Shown piece after piece: positions 1-7,215 of a stretch of 18,376 nucleotides of DNA. Origin of the DNA: Tannerella sp. oral taxon 808 (GTDB lineage: Bacteria > Bacteroidota > Bacteroidia > Bacteroidales > Tannerellaceae). The translations under genes and the position numbers were made by a program. The first letter of the stretch is position 1; each line of letters begins with the position of its first letter. The DNA is taken from positions 1-18,376 of the forward strand of contig MIQB01000039.1 of assembly GCA_002890585.1 (NCBI GenBank), given 5' to 3'. Under the pieces are notes generated by a model that saw only the letters and a list, made by a program, of their open reading frames with translations, had not been told where the DNA came from and did no database searches.

Positions 1-170
1 TTGGGTTTGAACTACATAAAGTTAAGAACATTCGGACACATAACAATAGACTCCATACAAATGACCGTACGACAATCTCAATAATACGTATCCCTCCACC
101 GAAACGGTCATTCACCGCACCCGATGTGGGGCGAGGCGGTGCGCCGTTTTTCGATTTCTTCGCGCCACTT

Positions 171-716
171 ATGTATACCCCATCATCCACCCCTCATCCC
201 TTGGCCGACTTCCGACACTGCCCGCGCTGCGGGTCGGACGCGTTTGCGCCACACGACGGGAAGTCGATGCGTTGCACGGCGTGCGGCTTCATCTATTACT
301 ACAACCCCGCGGCGGCCACGGCGGCGCTGATCCTGAACGATCGCAACGAGCTGTTAGTCTGTCGCCGTGCACACGATCCGGCACGTGGCACACTTGACCT
401 GCCGGGCGGCTTCTGCGATGTCGGCGAGACGGCCGAGGAGGGTGTGGCGCGTGAGGTGGCTGAGGAGACGGGCCTGCGCGTCGTCCGTGCGGACTACCTC
501 TTCTCGCTCCCGAACCGTTATGTCTTTTCGGGCTTCGTGGTGGCCACGATCGATCTGTTCTTCCGTTGCCGCGTGGCTGCGGATGATGCTCCAGCAGAGG
601 CGCACGACGATGCGTCGGAATTGCTGTGGGTGCCGCTCCGTGCACTCCGGCCTGAGGCCTTTGGTCTGGAATCGATTCGCAAGGGTATCAGGCGGTTTTT
701 GGATGGAGTGGAGTAG
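171..716 (+). CDS. Nudix hydrolase with N-terminal zinc ribbon (NADH pyrophosphatase-like)
   Basis: This 181-residue protein probably hydrolyses a nucleoside diphosphate linked to another moiety, in the cytoplasm. A zinc ribbon is visible at residues 17-38 (CPRC and CTAC pairs: C17, C20, C35, C38), followed by a complete Nudix box at 80-102: G80, E86 and REVAEETGL at 94-102, with no catalytic residue missing. The ribbon-plus-Nudix order resembles NudC-type NADH pyrophosphatases, but the protein is shorter than E. coli NudC and lacks its N-terminal domain. The substrate cannot be read from sequence. The frame is also open from a GTG at 126. The ATG at 171 is preferred because the stretch before it (rich in G, R and F) does not look like a Nudix N-terminus and the family normally starts shortly before the zinc ribbon. 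The stop codon runs into a G9 tract. The gene may be alone or lead the following genes, 90 nt downstream. Confidence 0.85.
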   Translation: MYTPSSTPHPLADFRHCPRCGSDAFAPHDGKSMRCTACGFIYYYNPAAATAALILNDRNELLVCRRAHDPARGTLDLPGGFCDVGETAEEGVAREVAEETGLRVVRADYLFSLPNRYVFSGFVVATIDLFFRCRVAADDAPAEAHDDASELLWVPLRALRPEAFGLESIRKGIRRFLDGVE

Positions 717-724
717 GGGGGGGG
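716..724 (+). repeat. G9 homopolymer tract
   Basis: Nine consecutive G residues begin at the last base of the Nudix TAG stop codon and sit 82 bp upstream of the DUF6377-type start. The stop lies 5' of the run, so length changes would not alter the Nudix protein. They could alter spacing in any promoter for the downstream gene, but no convincing promoter was identified there. Confidence 0.9.
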
Positions 725-806
725 AGCGGGGTTTGCCTGTCTCATGCGATACCTTCAATTTTACGGCAAGAAGTAAGTCTAACTCACCACGATCCCTTTG
801 TAAACC

Positions 807-2498
807 ATGCTGCTTATTCGATTTGTCACGCTCTTCGCCCTTGTGTTATCGATAGGAGGGCCGCTGTATGCCGGCTCCTTTGACCTTGAGAAGGATTTCA
901 AACGCCTCGATTCTGCTGTGGCCGTCTATCAATCGGTGATTGCGGAGAGGGAGGGTGAGATCACGGCCTACAAGTCGCATGCTACGGATGTGATGAGTGT
1001 GGACGACATCTACCGATATACCAAGCATTTGTACTTGATGTACCTCAAGTTTGACACGGATTCGGCTATCCATTATGCCCAGCTGTGTGACAGCATTGCG
1101 ACGGCTAACGAGATGGAGCCGGAGGCAACATTGGCACGGATCGATCTGGCGTTGGCGTGCATCTTCCGGGGGGAGACTTTCAGGGCGTACAACCTGTTGG
1201 AGAAGCTGGGTGACATCCGCCAGATGGATGCGGGTTGCCAGCCGAAGATGGCCGTGACCATCTTGGAGTTTTACCTACGATTGAACTACCCGCCAGCCGG
1301 CACACGGGGCACCGCATACAGCCGCGAGATGGCCGAGCTCTGGAGCCGTTATGGGGGCTACCTACCGCGCGACGGTTGGTTGTATGCCTATTATCAAGCC
1401 TTAATCACGGAGCAGACTGACCGCGACGCGCTCTTGCGCCATGTGGCCACGGCGCCGCAGCCCTCTGTGCAGGCGGCTATGCTCCTTTATGCCCTTGCCA
1501 CGGTCAGCCGGGCGGGTGGCGATGAGGAGGCTTATTGCCACTATCTGGCTTGCTCGGCCGTGAACGACATCCTCTCGGCTAACCGCGAGGCCTCGTCGTT
1601 GATGGCCTTGCTCAACACGCCTTACATAGCCAACAACAGCCGCCGCGCCGCGCGCTACGCCATGCTCTGCACCGACAATGCGGGTCATTACTACGACAGA
1701 TGGCGCAGCCCAGACGTCGCCGCGGCGCAGACCCTGATTATCCGCCCTTACGAACAGCGGTTGGAGCAGGAGGGGAGGAGGATGCGGATCGCCATCGGGC
1801 TGCTGGTGGCCTTGGTCGTTGCCGTCTGCATCTTGCTTGGGGGCATGCGGAGGCGTCGCCGCAGGACTGAGCACCGTATGGAAGACATGCGTATGGCCAA
1901 CCAATCGCTGCAAGAAGAGGCCAAGCGCGAGCGCCAGATGTTGACTCAAATGGAGACGAGCAACGAGCAGCTGAGGGCTAAGATTAGCCAGCACAATGCG
2001 CACTTTATGGACATCTACCTCTTCGCTTCGCAATACATCCACGACGTGCAGTGCTTCCAGAACTCGGTCTACAACCTCTTCGTGGCCGGGCGGGCGGACA
2101 AGGCTGCCAGGCGGTTGGCACAGTCGGGCGAGAAGGAAAAGCATCTGCAAGCCTTCTATCAACAGTTCGACAAGGGCTTTTTGGCCTCGCACCCTGACTT
2201 CATCAGCCGCCTCAACAACCTGCTGCGCCCCGAATGCCGCGTGCCCCTTCCGCACGATGCGCTCACCCCCGAGCTGCGCATTTACGCGTTAGTCAGCATC
2301 GGCATGACGGACAGCATCTCCATAGCGCACTTCCTGCATTACTCGCCCCAGACCGTCTACAACTACCGGCTGCGCATGCGCCGCAACGCCTTGATCTCTG
2401 AGAAAGCGTTTGCCCGCACCGTGGCCGATTTCTATATCCAAGAATCGGGGGATGATCCCCGGGCTGACAACCCAGGCGCCGCCCCCATCACCCCTTAA
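807..2498 (+). CDS. DUF6377-type membrane regulator: signal peptide, TPR-like sensor, one TM helix, coiled coil, C-terminal HTH
   Basis: This 563-residue protein has the architecture of Bacteroidota DUF6377 proteins. Residues 1-22 look like a signal peptide. Residues about 24-315 are helical and TPR-like with no catalytic motif, probably periplasmic. A single hydrophobic helix follows at about 326-347 (IAIGLLVALVVAVCILLGG), then an Arg-rich stop-transfer stretch (residues 348-353). A charged coiled coil occupies about 352-395. The C-terminal part (about 484-530) ends in a LuxR-like helix-turn-helix (SISIAHFLHYSPQTVYNYR). The likely role is to sense a periplasmic or envelope cue and act on DNA or a partner inside the cell; this is inferred from architecture. 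No kinase or phosphoacceptor domain is visible. A long antisense frame at 1401-2255 is a coding shadow. The next gene starts 16 nt downstream, so co-transcription is likely. Confidence 0.85.
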   Translation: MLLIRFVTLFALVLSIGGPLYAGSFDLEKDFKRLDSAVAVYQSVIAEREGEITAYKSHATDVMSVDDIYRYTKHLYLMYLKFDTDSAIHYAQLCDSIATANEMEPEATLARIDLALACIFRGETFRAYNLLEKLGDIRQMDAGCQPKMAVTILEFYLRLNYPPAGTRGTAYSREMAELWSRYGGYLPRDGWLYAYYQALITEQTDRDALLRHVATAPQPSVQAAMLLYALATVSRAGGDEEAYCHYLACSAVNDILSANREASSLMALLNTPYIANNSRRAARYAMLCTDNAGHYYDRWRSPDVAAAQTLIIRPYEQRLEQEGRRMRIAIGLLVALVVAVCILLGGMRRRRRRTEHRMEDMRMANQSLQEEAKRERQMLTQMETSNEQLRAKISQHNAHFMDIYLFASQYIHDVQCFQNSVYNLFVAGRADKAARRLAQSGEKEKHLQAFYQQFDKGFLASHPDFISRLNNLLRPECRVPLPHDALTPELRIYALVSIGMTDSISIAHFLHYSPQTVYNYRLRMRRNALISEKAFARTVADFYIQESGDDPRADNPGAAPITP

Positions 2499-2514
2499 CC
2501 CCTCAATTACAACT

Positions 2515-3231
2515 ATGGGAATCATCAAAGCATGGCTTAAGCCTACCTCCCTGAAGAGCGCCTCGGGCGACTATACGGCTGTGGTCAAAACGTATGGCAG
2601 CCTGAACATGATCGACATCGTGAACGAACTGAAAGAAGATGGCATGGAGTTCCAGCCCGAAACGGTGGTGGACATCATTCAGCGCTACTGCCGCAAGGCT
2701 GCTGAACGTGTGGCCGATGGATACAGCGTAAACACGGGCCTCGTCAACATGCGGCCCACGGTGCGGGGCAGCTTCCGGGGCGATGCGTGGGACGAGCAGC
2801 GCCATCGTGTCCGCATCGCCGTCCGCCCCAGCGCCCTGCTACGCCGCGCCGCCGAAGGGGCGCATGTGGAGCTCGTCAACCAGCTCCCCCCGCCCCGCGC
2901 CATCCACTCCGTCAAGGACCTCACCACAGGTCGCACGGACGGCTCGCTCACCCGCGGGCATGTAGCCGAGTTGCGCGGGTCGTACCTCAAGATTGTTGGC
3001 TCCGCCCCCGCCGTGGGCATTGCCTTCCGGCATGCGGAGACAGGCACCATCGTACGCCTCGATCCGACCGACATCGCCCTCAACAATCCCTCGCGCCTCC
3101 TGATCACCATCCCCAGTACCCTACCGCCCGGCCCCTATGCATTGATGCTGACGACGCAGGGCACCTCCAGCTCGCAAAGGATGCTCAAGGAGCCCTGTGT
3201 GATAACCCGAGAGTCGATCACGATCATTTGA
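2515..3231 (+). CDS. HU-like DNA-binding protein with C-terminal DUF4469-type Ig-like domain
   Basis: This 238-residue protein resembles Bacteroidota proteins with an IHF/HU-like DNA-binding domain followed by an Ig-like DUF4469 domain. Residues about 5-115 fit the HU-like part, with the characteristic opening around DYTAVVKTYGSLNMIDIVNEL and GLVNMRPTVRGSF near 75-88. Residues about 130-230 form a beta-rich domain (LRGSYLKIVG, LLITIPSTLPPGPYALMLTT). No signal peptide or membrane segment is visible, so it is probably cytoplasmic and nucleoid-associated. The frame is open further upstream, inside the preceding gene, but the ATG at 2515 gives the expected N-terminus (MGIIKAWLKP) and a 16-nt gap to the preceding stop. 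Pairing with the DUF6377-type regulator suggests the two are expressed together. The specific DNA target is unknown. Confidence 0.8.
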   Translation: MGIIKAWLKPTSLKSASGDYTAVVKTYGSLNMIDIVNELKEDGMEFQPETVVDIIQRYCRKAAERVADGYSVNTGLVNMRPTVRGSFRGDAWDEQRHRVRIAVRPSALLRRAAEGAHVELVNQLPPPRAIHSVKDLTTGRTDGSLTRGHVAELRGSYLKIVGSAPAVGIAFRHAETGTIVRLDPTDIALNNPSRLLITIPSTLPPGPYALMLTTQGTSSSQRMLKEPCVITRESITII

Positions 3232-3240
3232 CTCTCTGGG
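3206..3240. other. Stem-loop straddling a stop codon, possible weak terminator
   Basis: CCCGAGAGTC (3206-3215) pairs with GACTCTC-T-GGG (3230-3240): seven continuous base pairs, a one-base bulge, then three G-C pairs. The 14-nt loop and the 3' arm include the stop codon of the HU-like gene at 3229-3231. There is no T-run, so an intrinsic terminator is uncertain. It may instead protect the mRNA 3' end. Confidence 0.4.
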
Positions 3241-3267
3241 TGTGGGTGTACCATTAGCAAGGAGCTC

Positions 3268-3399
3268 TATACATAGATGTATGCAGACGGTATACAAGTA
3301 TGTATACTGAAGATATACATGCCTGTATGGTTGTGGTATACAAGTATGTATGCTTTGATCATACAAGTATGTATACGGTGGGTATACATACTTGTATGA
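3268..3399. repeat. Six imperfect palindromes at about 23-bp spacing (TATAC-N6-GTATA family)
   Basis: Six related 16-18-bp units start at 3268, 3290, 3313, 3336, 3359 and 3382, so the period is 22-23 bp. The clearest unit, 3290-3307, reads GTATACAAGTATGTATAC: TATAC and GTATA half-sites around a 6-bp centre. The last unit (3382-3399) is the reverse complement of this type. Units 1 and 3 are more divergent. The array lies between the convergent HU-like gene and the broken GH3 gene. It has no open frame and no unique spacers. It could be a set of protein-binding dyads, a run of small RNA hairpins, or a neutral repeat expansion. Confidence 0.85.
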
Positions 3400-3411
3400 T
3401 GGACACGTATA

Positions 3412-3435
3412 GGGGTAATGGGTGGCGGTTACCCC
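3412..3435. other. Stem-loop downstream of the minus-strand cluster
   Basis: GGGGTAA (3412-3418) pairs perfectly with TTACCCC (3429-3435) around a 10-nt loop. It lies just beyond the 3' end of the minus-strand cluster and beside the 23-bp array. There is no T-run on either side, so a termination role is only possible. Confidence 0.35.
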
Positions 3436-3453
3436 GGGGGACGTGCTGAGGTG

Positions 3454-3727
3454 TCACTTCTTGTTGTGCCGGCCATACTTAGCCGTGCGGGCATCGCGGA
3501 TGGCGCCAGTCTTCGTAGGCATCTAACCGCCCATTGCGGTTGAGGTCTTTGAACTTCAGCCCATCTACGGTGAGGATCTTCACCCCCGAGGTGGGGGAGT
3601 AGCCCAGTGTCTTTCCGCCTTTCTGCGTGATGAGCTCAAAGGGTTGCTTCGCTTGAGATTGCCCTGCAAGGGCTGCGGGAAATAGGGCCGCTGCGGAGCA
3701 TAGCCATAGGGTGATAAGTCGTTTCAT
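3454..3727 (-). pseudogene. Remnant of a second GH3 glycosidase gene (5' end, apparently joined out of frame to its 3' end)
   Basis: The frame opens with ATG at 3727, overlapping the stop of the rhamnosidase gene as ATGA, which implies translational coupling. It encodes a signal peptide (MKRLITLWLCSAAALFPAAL) and then a stretch typical of the start of Bacteroidota GH3 proteins: GYSPTSGVKILTVDGLKFKD followed by an EF-hand-like DLNRNGRLDAYEDWR. In GH3 enzymes this leads into the (beta/alpha)8 catalytic domain. Here translation stops at 3479 after only 82 residues. Another frame over the same DNA (ending at TGA 3454-3456) reads TGAIRDARTAKYGRHNKK, which I think resembles the C-terminal tail of the same GH3 type. 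That would mean a large internal deletion fused head to tail out of frame. The start fragment is well supported; the tail assignment is from memory of the family and less certain. A genuine small secreted protein is the alternative. Confidence 0.65.
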
Positions 3728-5385
3728 TTCTGGAAGATTTCGGGGTAGTTGACGATGAAGTAAACCGGTGTGCAGCTCCATGCGTGGCAGTAGCTGTTCA
3801 GGAGGGTGTAGCCGTTGTAGGATGAGAACAGTTGATTCTCCGGCACGTAATATTCCCAGAAGGTGTCGGCTCCGAGCTTTACCATGCCGCCCCAATAGTG
3901 GGCCACATAGTCGCGCGCCTCGTGGTGCATTCCGCAATGCAGCATGGCCGCCACAAGGAAGTGGTTAGCGTAAGGCGTACCGGGCGCAATGGCGTCGGGG
4001 CTTTTCATCACGTTGCGGATGGCGCGTTGCGCTTCGGCCTTCGACAGCAGGTCGCCCAGTACAGCCCATGAGGTGGCCGTGTATGACTGCTGCCTGCCCT
4101 CTCCGCTGACGACGATCTGCCGCCGGGCGTCCCAATAGGCTTTGCGGCCAGCCTTACGCATCAGTGCGGCCTTGGCCGGGAGGTCTTTCACCTCGGCCGC
4201 TTTGCCTATTCGGTGTGCGATGTGGCAGAGGCGATCGATGACGTAAGGCGTGTAGGCTTGAATGGCTGCGTGGGTGTCGAGCGTGGTGGGCGCCCAGTCG
4301 AAGAAGATGATGGAGAAGGGCATGCCCCGGAATTGATAGCCTGTGTTGCTATAGAGATGGTTGCCATCTACGGCCTCTTCCAGCACGGCCTCCACCTGAC
4401 GTTTGGCTACGGGCCACAGGTCAGTAGCTGTAGCCACATCGCCGGTGGCGTTCAGGTAATCATCTAAAGTCAAGACGTAAGACAAGGCATAATCGACAAA
4501 GAAGGTTTGCTGCGCATGTGGCGTGGGATATTCCACCAGGTTGGAATAGAGCAATCCGTTCTGCGGATTGGCCAACCCGGCTGCCAGATAGAGGCATCGC
4601 TTCGTCATATCGTAGGCTTGAAAAGAGGCTGTGTTAGCCAGCGCTTGCAGATAGAGGTCGCCCAACCAGAGGCGTTGATCGCGTTTGGGTCCGTCTTCAA
4701 ACACGCCTTGCATGCTGCTGCGGAGGGTGTTTTCAGAGACGCGCACGATGTCGCGGAAGATTTGCGGCACGGTGGGTGCCAGACGGACTTTGGACTCGCC
4801 GGCCGAGGTGGTGGCCTCGAAGGTGATGCTGTCGAAGCAGAAGTCGCTGTAGATGCTTGTCCCCACGGCTTCGATCTTCATGTATCGCCCGGTGATGCGG
4901 CGGTTGAAGGTGAAGGTGCCTTCGTAACTGACGTCGCAAATGAAGTCTTGCAACCATCCGCGGCTCAGGCTGCCGGTGTAAGGCTCTATGGGCAAGGCCA
5001 AATCGCTGGGCACCTCTCCGAACATGACCTTGAAGCGCAACACGGCGTCTTGCATGCCCTGTATGTCGCGCAGTTTGAATCGCACGGTGCCCACGAGGTG
5101 CTCGCCGAAGTCTACGACGACGCTCTTCTTCTTTTTGAACGACTGGGTATACAGGTCGGCGATGTTGCCCGCCTTCACCGCTTTGTAGCCTTGAAAGGCG
5201 GCCTTGTCTGGCACAATCTCGACCTCTTGGACCGGGTGATGCACCGTCGTCTTTAGGGCGGGTTTGCAAGCCTCGGCCTTCTGCATCCAGTCTTTTTGCT
5301 GTGCGGCTGTGTAGTGGCTCTGGGCCGAGGCTGCACCGGAGCAGAGCAGCAGTGCAGCCGTCGGCAGGGCTATCCATTTCATCAT
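3724..5385 (-). CDS. Secreted GH78-like alpha-L-rhamnosidase ((alpha/alpha)6-hairpin glycosidase)
   Basis: This 553-residue secreted protein probably removes terminal alpha-L-rhamnose. Residues 1-22 form a signal peptide (ALLLCSGAASAQS). Residues about 85-195 look like the beta-sandwich domain (VVVDFGEHLVGTVRFKL). The (alpha/alpha)6 barrel follows and carries the hallmark EDGPKRDQRLWLGD at 230-243. By comparison with GH78 enzymes, D231, R235, D236 and D243 lie in the active site, with D236 at the general-acid position. It is shorter than many GH78 enzymes, which carry extra N-terminal modules. Two ATGs are adjacent (5385 and 5382). A GGAGG-type ribosome site at 5395-5399 is unusually clear for this phylum and suits either. 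The gene follows the esterase by 18 nt and overlaps the GH3 remnant by ATGA. A related six-hairpin activity other than rhamnosidase cannot be excluded. Confidence 0.75.
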   Translation of the reverse strand: MMKWIALPTAALLLCSGAASAQSHYTAAQQKDWMQKAEACKPALKTTVHHPVQEVEIVPDKAAFQGYKAVKAGNIADLYTQSFKKKKSVVVDFGEHLVGTVRFKLRDIQGMQDAVLRFKVMFGEVPSDLALPIEPYTGSLSRGWLQDFICDVSYEGTFTFNRRITGRYMKIEAVGTSIYSDFCFDSITFEATTSAGESKVRLAPTVPQIFRDIVRVSENTLRSSMQGVFEDGPKRDQRLWLGDLYLQALANTASFQAYDMTKRCLYLAAGLANPQNGLLYSNLVEYPTPHAQQTFFVDYALSYVLTLDDYLNATGDVATATDLWPVAKRQVEAVLEEAVDGNHLYSNTGYQFRGMPFSIIFFDWAPTTLDTHAAIQAYTPYVIDRLCHIAHRIGKAAEVKDLPAKAALMRKAGRKAYWDARRQIVVSGEGRQQSYTATSWAVLGDLLSKAEAQRAIRNVMKSPDAIAPGTPYANHFLVAAMLHCGMHHEARDYVAHYWGGMVKLGADTFWEYYVPENQLFSSYNGYTLLNSYCHAWSCTPVYFIVNYPEIFQK

Positions 5386-5403
5386 GGTTTGGTTCCTCCC
5401 CCC

Positions 5404-7011
5404 TTAAAACGTGAACAGGCTCTCCAAGAATCCATACCGCTGTTCGAGCGCCGGGTCGGCCTTCTCGTAGCTATTGACATCGAGTTGCAGCACGGGGGCG
5501 ACGGCTTGCCCGTTCGTAGGATGCCACTCTATGAGGCCCAGTCCGTTCGGGTTGCCCGTCTTGACGAAGTTGGCGTAGTAGTGGATGAATTGGTCGGAGA
5601 CGACATAATCCTCCGGCTGCCAGTCGTAGAGGCGGTTGGTGGGCAGGTTGCCCATAGCGTACTCTATGTCGGCAGAGTGGATGGCGCCCTTGAGCTTGGG
5701 CGTGGCGGGTGCATCGTCCTTCTTGTCTTGCACGCCGCCAGCCAGGCCGGCCACTTTGTCCTTCAGCAAAAGGTCGGGGCGCGGGTGGCAGTAGTTGTAG
5801 CGATAGACGGGTTGTGTGCCGGTCAGTGTGTGCATCTTCCACCAGCGCCAGGTACTGAAGCCGATGAACATGTCAGAAGCCAGCGCGATACCTGGCTCGC
5901 CCATCACATCGGCGTCGGTGCGGATGCCATAGAGCTCGAGCACGCGGTCGGTATGTTCGCCAAAGAGCTCCTTGGCCACCTCCTTGACGTTGGCCACTGT
6001 GGCTGGCTTGCCGCGCAGAATGAAGGCGGGGACCATCTCGTTTGAGTTGCCTCCGACCAATAGTGGGATGTGCATCTGCTCCCCCTTGCGGTAGGTCTCG
6101 ATCGGCTGCTCGGTCAGGAAGTAGCCGTCGATGTTATACATGGGGTTGGTCTTTACGTTGGCGCGCTTCATCAGCTCGTCGGCTGGCAGGGCGCGGAGCT
6201 CTTTCAGCGTCTTGCACTTCATGGTGCGCATATGCTCTTCGCCTGCTTTTTCGGCTTCGCGGAGTGTGGCCACGGGTTTATAGCCTATTGTGGATCCGCT
6301 GGAGCCCATAGCCTGGGCGAAGAGTCCGCGGCAGAGGGGCGAGGCCATCAAGGTGCAGACGGACATGGATCCGGCAGACTCGCCCACGATGGTGATGCGC
6401 GATGGGTCGCCCCCGAAGGCGCGAATGTTGTTTTTGACCCATGTGATGGCCGCCACTTGGTCTAAAAATCCGTAGTTGCCTGAGCCTTTGTAGCTGGCCT
6501 CTTTGGAGAGCTCGGGGTGGGCATAGAAGCCGAAGATGCCCTCGCGATAGTTGGCCGTGATGGCGATGATGCCTTTGCGCGCTAGGGTGAGGCCGGCATA
6601 GCGCGGCTCGCTGCCGCTGCCAGCCATCAGGCCGCCGCCGTTGAAGTAGATGAGCACGGGCAGGGCCTCGTTCATTGTCTGTGCGGGAGTCCAGATGTTA
6701 AGGTAGAGGCAGTCTTCGCTCATCTTGGTGGTTCCGAAGTTCATGTCGCCAAACACGGGCTCCTGCATGGGGTTGGGGCCGAAGTCGTCGGCTTTACGCA
6801 CGCCCTCCCATGGCTTCACCGGTTGCGGTGCACGCCAGCGCAGATCGCCCACCGGGGGGGCTGCGAAGGGGACGCCTTTGAAGACTTTCACTCCGGATTC
6901 GTTTACGCCCTCCAATATGCCGTCAGCAGTCTTCACGCGGACGGGTGTTTGGGCTACATGGGTCCCTGCAACGAGCAGCAGGGTGAGGGTAGATAGGAAC
7001 AGCTTCTTCAT
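5404..7011 (-). CDS. Secreted type-B carboxylesterase (alpha/beta hydrolase)
   Basis: This 535-residue exported esterase has a signal peptide at 1-20 (LFLSTLTLLLVAGTHVAQ) and full carboxylesterase/lipase family features. These are FKGVPFAAPPVGDLRW at 44-59, SEDCLYLNIWTP at 98-109, the nucleophile elbow GESAGS at 210-215 (Ser212), the probable acid Glu325 in GNSNEMVP, and the catalytic His445 in GAIHSADIEYAMGN. The oxyanion-hole segment reads FNGGG at 123-127 where many relatives have HGGG, so the leading His is Asn. The family hydrolyses carboxylic esters; the natural substrate is unknown, but removal of acyl or aromatic esters from decorated sugars would suit the neighbours. It starts 655 nt after the receptor stop, across hairpins and a 41-bp repeat array, so it may be transcribed separately. 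It lies 18 nt upstream of the rhamnosidase, very probably in the same operon. Confidence 0.88.
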   Translation of the reverse strand: MKKLFLSTLTLLLVAGTHVAQTPVRVKTADGILEGVNESGVKVFKGVPFAAPPVGDLRWRAPQPVKPWEGVRKADDFGPNPMQEPVFGDMNFGTTKMSEDCLYLNIWTPAQTMNEALPVLIYFNGGGLMAGSGSEPRYAGLTLARKGIIAITANYREGIFGFYAHPELSKEASYKGSGNYGFLDQVAAITWVKNNIRAFGGDPSRITIVGESAGSMSVCTLMASPLCRGLFAQAMGSSGSTIGYKPVATLREAEKAGEEHMRTMKCKTLKELRALPADELMKRANVKTNPMYNIDGYFLTEQPIETYRKGEQMHIPLLVGGNSNEMVPAFILRGKPATVANVKEVAKELFGEHTDRVLELYGIRTDADVMGEPGIALASDMFIGFSTWRWWKMHTLTGTQPVYRYNYCHPRPDLLLKDKVAGLAGGVQDKKDDAPATPKLKGAIHSADIEYAMGNLPTNRLYDWQPEDYVVSDQFIHYYANFVKTGNPNGLGLIEWHPTNGQAVAPVLQLDVNSYEKADPALEQRYGFLESLFTF

Positions 7012-7043
7012 GATTCTATTTTTCTTTTTGAGTAGTTAGGGTT

Positions 7044-7097
7044 GGGGCGGATCGATGTGTCCGCCTGTTTTGTAGGGGTGGATCGATGTGTCCACCC
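7044..7097. repeat. Two tandem REP-like hairpins with identical TCGATGTG loops
   Basis: Copy 1 has arms GGCGGA (7046-7051) and TCCGCC (7060-7065). Copy 2 has arms GGGTGGA (7076-7082) and TCCACCC (7091-7097). Both enclose the same 8-nt loop, TCGATGTG. A third copy in inverse orientation lies at 14214-14235. Copy 2 and the inverted copy are both preceded by TGTAGGGG, in repeat orientation. This resembles dispersed repetitive extragenic palindromes. They lie in the 5' leader of the esterase gene, 33-86 nt before its start. Confidence 0.8.
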
Positions 7098-7215
7098 GCC
7101 TTGTTGATAATTATAGTCTCGTATGGAAATGGTTTGCGAGGGATTGGGGGATGGGGGAGGGGTGGTGTGTCAAAAAGCGGGTAGCTACAGAGGTTGCCCC
7201 TATGAGGGCAAAAGT

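Noticed and set aside
1..170. tRNA, promoter or gene end at the left edge
   Set aside because: No cloverleaf, no TAnnTTTG element and no convincing open frame was seen in the first 170 bases.
793..800. TCCCTTTG as a -7 promoter element of the DUF6377-type gene
   Set aside because: It lies only 6 nt before the ATG, which would leave almost no leader, and it has one mismatch to TAnnTTTG with no -33 partner found.
1401..2255. 284-residue antisense frame inside the DUF6377-type gene
   Set aside because: The plus-strand frame has a signal peptide, membrane helix and HTH; the antisense product is His/Arg/Gln-rich, as expected for a shadow in GC-rich DNA.
2410..2514. N-terminal extension of the HU-like protein into the preceding gene
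   Set aside because: The extra 35 residues overlap the end of the DUF6377-type coding sequence and do not resemble the HU-like family start.
3728..3937. Upstream extension of the broken GH3 frame
   Set aside because: It would add about 70 residues of Arg/Leu-rich sequence overlapping the rhamnosidase gene; the ATG at 3727 begins a proper signal peptide and forms an ATGA overlap.
4507..6045. Long plus-strand frames (4507-5256 and 5296-6045) opposite the rhamnosidase and esterase genes
   Set aside because: They oppose genes with catalytic motifs and signal peptides and lack any recognisable feature.
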